The position numbers and the translations under genes are program-made. A DNA stretch of 36,052 nt from contig JADGOV010000020.1 in the NCBI GenBank assembly GCA_017882785.1, forward strand, positions 1-36,052. Reading direction: 5' to 3'. Position 1 is the stretch's first letter; every line of letters starts with the position of its first letter. Shown here piece by piece: positions 32,694 to 36,052 of the stretch. The notes beneath the pieces were generated by a model. It searched no databases. It was not told the DNA's origin and saw nothing but the letters and a program-made list of their open reading frames with translations. This DNA is from Frankiaceae bacterium. Lineage in GTDB: Bacteria > Actinomycetota > Actinomycetes > JADGOV01.

Positions 32694-32759
32694 GCGCCGA
32701 TCATGCTCAAATGGACGTCCCCAGGGCCTGGCCAACGCGCGTTTCAGCATGATCGGCGC
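32694..32759. repeat. Palindromic intergenic repeat (REP/MITE-like), copy 2
   Basis: Arms GCGCCGATCATGCTCAAA (32694–32711) and its inverse (32742–32759) match at 17 of 18 positions, with a 30-bp spacer. The spacer and right arm (CCAGGGCCTGGCCAACGCGCG then AGCATGATCGGCGC) closely follow copy 1 at 8651–8687. It sits between the pseudogene and the 3' end of the convergent DUF2252 gene, so it could also act as a bidirectional terminator. Confidence 0.68.
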
Positions 32760-32781
32760 GGCCCAACGCGCCGGGCGGCGG

Positions 32782-34221
32782 TCAGATCACCTCGCTGCCC
32801 TGCAGACGTCCGTCGGCAATGGCCTCGACCAGCGACCGGTGATCACTTGCAGTGCAGGCCGCGTACCGCTCGGCGAAGGTGGCGACCGCCTGATCGAACA
32901 CGTCGGATCGGCCGAGGTACCCACTGATCACGGTCGCGTCGCCAGATCGGGCATGCGCCCTGGCCAGCGCCCAGGAACAGAGGGTGGCGTGTTCCCGCAG
33001 GCTGCGCAGGTTCATCGTGGTCAGGTCCGAGCGTCCTTTGCGGTCCCACAGTTGGCGGACGTAGTAGTGCCGACCGCTGCGTGGCCCCTCGCACCACCCG
33101 AGAAAGACGTCTGTCGGACCCTGCGTCAGACGCTGGCCGGCGATGACCCGGCGTCCGTCGTGACTGAACGCCGAGGGTGGGAGGTGCGGCTCCAGCACGG
33201 AGGTCTGCGCCTGCTTGACCTGCAGAACGATACGGTCCGCACCGCGCCGCGATGACGCCTCCAGCAGGCAGACCCAGACCAGCGTGCCGACGCTGCCCAC
33301 CCCGACCACCCGTCTCGCTACGTCCACGATCCGGTACCGATTCACCAGTACGCGCTTGTCGTCGGACAGGCTGGCCCGGTAGGAGTTGAACGTCTCGAGC
33401 ACCTCGTCCATGTCGTGCCCCGAGGAGGCCAGGTGGACCTGGAGCGGAGGGTCTTCCCGGAACCGTACGTTCCCGGACCCCCGACCAACGGTTGCACTCT
33501 CGCCGCCGTCGCCGAGCGTCTCGGTGAGCTTCGCGACCGCACGATCATGGTCTCGGCGGTGTGCCTTGGCGATGTCACGCTCGATCTGCTGGCGGGCGTC
33601 GGTGCCGTAGTGCTGGAGCAGATCATCCGGGCCCTTGAGGTCGTACCACACCTGCAGGCTGGACATCGCCGCGTACCGGGCCAGGCGCTCGCGGTAGGAG
33701 CGCACCGCTGTCGCGACGAGCTCACGACAGACCGGAGTATCGAACCCGTGCTCGACGGCAACGACCCGCAGGCTTGCGGCGAAGCGCTTGACATCCCATT
33801 CCCACGGGCCGGGCAGGGTCTCGTCGAAGTCGTTGATGGAGAACGTCAGATTGCGTTCCGGCGTGGCGAAGGTGCCGAAGTTGCGGATGTGCGCATCGCC
33901 ACACAGCTGCACGTACGGACCCGTCGCCGGGGTGGTGACGAGGTCGGCAGCCATCACCGCTGCCGCCCCCCGGAGGAACGCGAACGGTGACTGGGCCATC
34001 CTGCTGTGCCGGATCCCGATGAGGTCGGGTACTCGAGCGGCGGCCTGCGCCTGCAGGATGCCGATCGGATCCCGTCCCGCCTCTACTCCCCCGTCGGCAT
34101 GCGACGATCGGGGCACCTCGGCCCGAAGCGTCCGGCCGGCCGCTCGGCGCTCCCGCCAACTCTCGGCCGTCGGCCAGTCCTCGACCGAGGGGTCCGATCC
34201 ATCGCGGGTCTGAGCTGTCAC
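32782..34221 (-). CDS. DUF2252 family protein (kinase-like fold)
   Basis: 479 residues from GTG 34221 with GGAGGAG upstream. DUF2252 signatures: RHSRMAQSPFAFLRGAA, YVQLCGDAHIRNFGTFATPE, FSINDFDETLPGPWEWDVKRF, a mid-domain with DLKGPDDLLQHYG, VVGVGSVGT, and C-terminal FLGWCEGPRSGRHYYVRQLWDRKG followed by LARAHARSGD. GDxHxxNFG and NDFDE resemble the catalytic and metal-binding motifs of aminoglycoside-phosphotransferase/choline-kinase-like proteins. Substrate not known. It lies outside the glycan operons and is separated from the methyltransferase by a 112-bp gap in which I see no gene. Complete and apparently functional. Confidence 0.88.
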   Translation of the reverse strand: MTAQTRDGSDPSVEDWPTAESWRERRAAGRTLRAEVPRSSHADGGVEAGRDPIGILQAQAAARVPDLIGIRHSRMAQSPFAFLRGAAAVMAADLVTTPATGPYVQLCGDAHIRNFGTFATPERNLTFSINDFDETLPGPWEWDVKRFAASLRVVAVEHGFDTPVCRELVATAVRSYRERLARYAAMSSLQVWYDLKGPDDLLQHYGTDARQQIERDIAKAHRRDHDRAVAKLTETLGDGGESATVGRGSGNVRFREDPPLQVHLASSGHDMDEVLETFNSYRASLSDDKRVLVNRYRIVDVARRVVGVGSVGTLVWVCLLEASSRRGADRIVLQVKQAQTSVLEPHLPPSAFSHDGRRVIAGQRLTQGPTDVFLGWCEGPRSGRHYYVRQLWDRKGRSDLTTMNLRSLREHATLCSWALARAHARSGDATVISGYLGRSDVFDQAVATFAERYAACTASDHRSLVEAIADGRLQGSEVI

Positions 34222-34333
34222 GCCGACTCCTCCACGTCAGGCCAATCGATCATGTCAGCGGCCGGGCAGACCACTTTGCCAGCCGTGCGGGTCGCGGCGG
34301 CTGTCAGGGTGCAGCCTGCCGTGCTTGGGCGGA

Positions 34334-35029
34334 TCAGCCCGGGCGCCGGACCCGAGCCACCAGCGACACCCCGGGCAGCCTGCGCACCGGCAGTACGCGC
34401 TCGGCCGCTATCACGCACCGCAGCGCCGTATTGACCGAAGGGGACAGCTCGGTCAGGTCGCTGCCCCGGATGTTCCGCCGGCGCAGCCTTACCACCGGGC
34501 GAAGCAGCACGTTCCAGCTCCACAGCTCGAGTAGTGCGAAACCGGCCCCGGTGAGTGCCGCAGTGAGACTCGATCGGTCATACCGGCGGACGTGTCCAAC
34601 CTCGACGTCGTGCGCGGACCACAGGTCCATCCCGGCCGGCACCGCGATGAGGCCGCTGCCACCGGGCCGGAGCACCCGGTACAGCTCGGCTGCGGCGCGG
34701 GCATCGTCGGCGAGGTGCTCGAGAACGTCGAAGGCCACCACGAGATCCAGCCGGCGATCACCCACCGGCAACTGGTGCGCGTCCCCCCGAATCACCGCCA
34801 GGCCGCGCTCGCTGGCCACCTCCGCGCCGTCCGGTCCGTACTCCAGGGCCAGCGCCCTCCAGCCGGCCGCTTGCAGGACCCGGGTATTGCCGCCTCCGGC
34901 CGCCCCCACGTCCAGGGCCACCCCCGGCCGCAGCCCGCGAATCTCCTTGTCGAGGATCCGGCGCCGCTCCCGGTACCACCAGTGGGCGTCCTCGCAGGCG
35001 GCGAGCTTGCGAATCTCGGTGGCCTCCAC
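34334..35029 (-). CDS. Class I SAM-dependent methyltransferase
   Basis: 231 residues from GTG 35029. Rossmann-fold methyltransferase of the UbiE/type 11 pattern: HWWYRERRRIL at the N-terminus (typical of glycan-linked methyltransferases), SAM loop ALDVGAAGGGNTRVL, ALEYGPDGAEVA, GDAHQLPV, DLVVAFDVLEHLADD, YRVLRPGGSGLIAVPAG, then VGHVRRYDRSSL with C-terminal helices FALLELWSWNVLLRPVV. It starts 9 bp after the stop of the upstream GT2 gene, so the two are probably co-transcribed. The GT2 partner points to methylation of a polyprenyl-phosphate-linked sugar or glycan; substrate unproven. Confidence 0.88.
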   Translation of the reverse strand: MEATEIRKLAACEDAHWWYRERRRILDKEIRGLRPGVALDVGAAGGGNTRVLQAAGWRALALEYGPDGAEVASERGLAVIRGDAHQLPVGDRRLDLVVAFDVLEHLADDARAAAELYRVLRPGGSGLIAVPAGMDLWSAHDVEVGHVRRYDRSSLTAALTGAGFALLELWSWNVLLRPVVRLRRRNIRGSDLTELSPSVNTALRCVIAAERVLPVRRLPGVSLVARVRRPG

Positions 35030-35038
35030 CTTGGCAAC

Positions 35039-36052
35039 CTACCGAGCCGCGTCGGATGGGCGTGCTGTGCCGGGCACGGCGTGTTGCGGACCGTCGCCAT
35101 CGGTGATGGCAAGCGACGCTCGTTCGAACGGGAGCGTCCGGCCGTCCACCGTCGGCGCTGTCTCGGCGACCACGTAGAGCGGACGGCGCTTGGACTCACG
35201 GTAGATGCGGGCCACGTACTGCCCGAGGATACCGATGGTGATCATCTGTACGCCGCCCAGGAACAACACGACGGCCATCAGTGAGGTGTATCCCGGTAGC
35301 GCGTACGTCGGATTGACGATCTTGGCGACGACGATGCCGAGAAGAAAGACGACGGAGAGCACCGAGACGAGGAAGCCCAACTTGGTGGCCAGGGTCAGCG
35401 GCCAGTCGGAGAAGCTGACCGTGGCATCGCCGGCCAGGCGGAACATGCGGCGGATCGTGTAGTTGGTCTCGCCGGCGTGCCGAGGCTGGCGGTCGTAGTC
35501 CACCGCGCACTGCCGGAAACCGGCCCAGGCGACCATGCCGCGGATGTAGCGGTTCTGCTCCGGCATGTTGACCAGCACGTCGACGACGCGGCGGTCCATC
35601 AGCCGGAAATCCCCGGCGTCGAGCGGCAGGTCGACGTCGGAGAGGCGCTGCAGGAGGCGGTAGAAGACCCGGGCACTGGCGAGCTTGAAGCGGGACTCGC
35701 CGGCACGGCTGCGACGCCGGCCGTAGACCACGTCCCACCCCTCGAGCCAGCGGGCCAGCATCTCCCCGATCAGCTCGGGTGGGTCCTGCAGGTCGCTGTC
35801 GATGACGACGACGACGTCACCGCGAGCCAGTTCCGTACCTGCGGTAATCGCCAATTGGTGGCCGAAGTTGCGCGACAACCGGTGCGCCACCACGTGCGAA
35901 TCCTCGGCGGCGAGCTGGCGCAGCTGTTCCCAGGACGTGTCCGTACTGCCGTCGTCGACCAGCACCAGCTCATAGCCGAAGTCCTCCGGCAGCGCGGTCA
36001 GGGCGGCGGAGGCGCGGCGGTGGAACTCGGCCAGGCCGGCTTCTTCCTCATA
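35039..36052 (-). CDS. Family 2 glycosyltransferase, polyprenyl-phosphate sugar type (partial 5' end)
   Basis: 338 residues visible; the 5' end lies beyond the window. GT-A domain: EEEAGLAEFHRRA (after the missing start), ELVLVDDGSTDTSW, HRLSRNFGHQLAI, VIDSDLQDPPELI with the DxD, GRRRSRAGESRFK, and GDFRLMDRRVVDVL. Two C-terminal membrane spans (GFLVSVLSVVFLLGIVV and SLMAVVLFLGGVQMITIGILG) end in YVARIYRESKRRPLY, the DPM1/GtrB/ArnC pattern. It should make a polyprenyl-phosphate-linked sugar in the cytoplasmic membrane that is later transferred outside. A 40-residue Ala/Pro-rich tail follows the last span. Coupled to the methyltransferase gene. Confidence 0.9.
   Translation of the reverse strand, partial: YEEEAGLAEFHRRASAALTALPEDFGYELVLVDDGSTDTSWEQLRQLAAEDSHVVAHRLSRNFGHQLAITAGTELARGDVVVVIDSDLQDPPELIGEMLARWLEGWDVVYGRRRSRAGESRFKLASARVFYRLLQRLSDVDLPLDAGDFRLMDRRVVDVLVNMPEQNRYIRGMVAWAGFRQCAVDYDRQPRHAGETNYTIRRMFRLAGDATVSFSDWPLTLATKLGFLVSVLSVVFLLGIVVAKIVNPTYALPGYTSLMAVVLFLGGVQMITIGILGQYVARIYRESKRRPLYVVAETAPTVDGRTLPFERASLAITDGDGPQHAVPGTARPSDAAR

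Overview
The window comes from a high-GC actinomycete chromosome. Codon third positions are strongly GC-biased, GTG and TTG starts are common, several genes have a TANNNT -10 box 6 nt before the start codon (leaderless mRNAs), and the order metG–tatD–rpfB–rsmA(ksgA)–ispE–ABC-F is a familiar actinobacterial block. Genus cannot be named from sequence alone; a Frankia/Acidothermus-like or related soil actinomycete is plausible.

Region 1 (1–14.9 kb) is mostly core. It holds a partial double-HTH protein, an alpha/beta hydrolase, a membrane acyl-CoA desaturase behind a tandem 15-bp operator-like repeat, a TetR regulator, and a convergent reverse-strand block metG–tatD–rpfB–rsmA–ispE–ABC-F. Next come rsmI and a divergent, probably leaderless, protein O-mannosyltransferase, then a small DUF5678-like protein coupled to a CDF metal exporter. 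A 460-bp gap before rpfB carries a nested palindromic repeat whose relative recurs at 32.7 kb.

Region 2 (14.9–31.8 kb) is an accessory surface-glycan island built around pseudaminic acid, a nine-carbon sialic-acid-like sugar. All six steps are present: PseB and PseC (reverse strand, 27.7–29.8 kb), PseH and PseI (23.8–25.3 kb), an SpsF-type cytidylyltransferase standing in for PseF, and PseG (29.9–31.8 kb). Around them are a transferase-like protein with the three motifs of bacterial sialyltransferases (DEG, HP, ST), a GT2 glycosyltransferase, a cREC-like small protein, a large methyltransferase-like protein, an unrecognised 311-residue transferase-like protein and an alpha/beta hydrolase. Divergent from pseH–pseI runs a tightly overlapping six-gene operon: acyl carrier protein, AMP-forming acyl ligase, SDR reductase, then 5-oxoprolinase subunits PxpA, PxpB and PxpC. 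The first three look like an acyl-loading and reduction module that could supply an unusual N-acyl group. Linkage to PxpABC is unexpected, and the pxp part shows damage (pxpA has lost its expected stop, pxpC is short).

Region 3 (31.8–36 kb) starts with the eroded remains of a CNNM/CorC membrane protein (two frameshifts, CBS domains deleted), followed by the second palindromic repeat, a DUF2252 kinase-like protein, and a methyltransferase plus a polyprenyl-phosphate-type GT2 that runs off the window end. The pseudogene and repeat may mark the right edge of the glycan island.

Starts were chosen from ribosome-binding sites, GTGA-type overlaps and family alignments recalled from knowledge; no database search was run.
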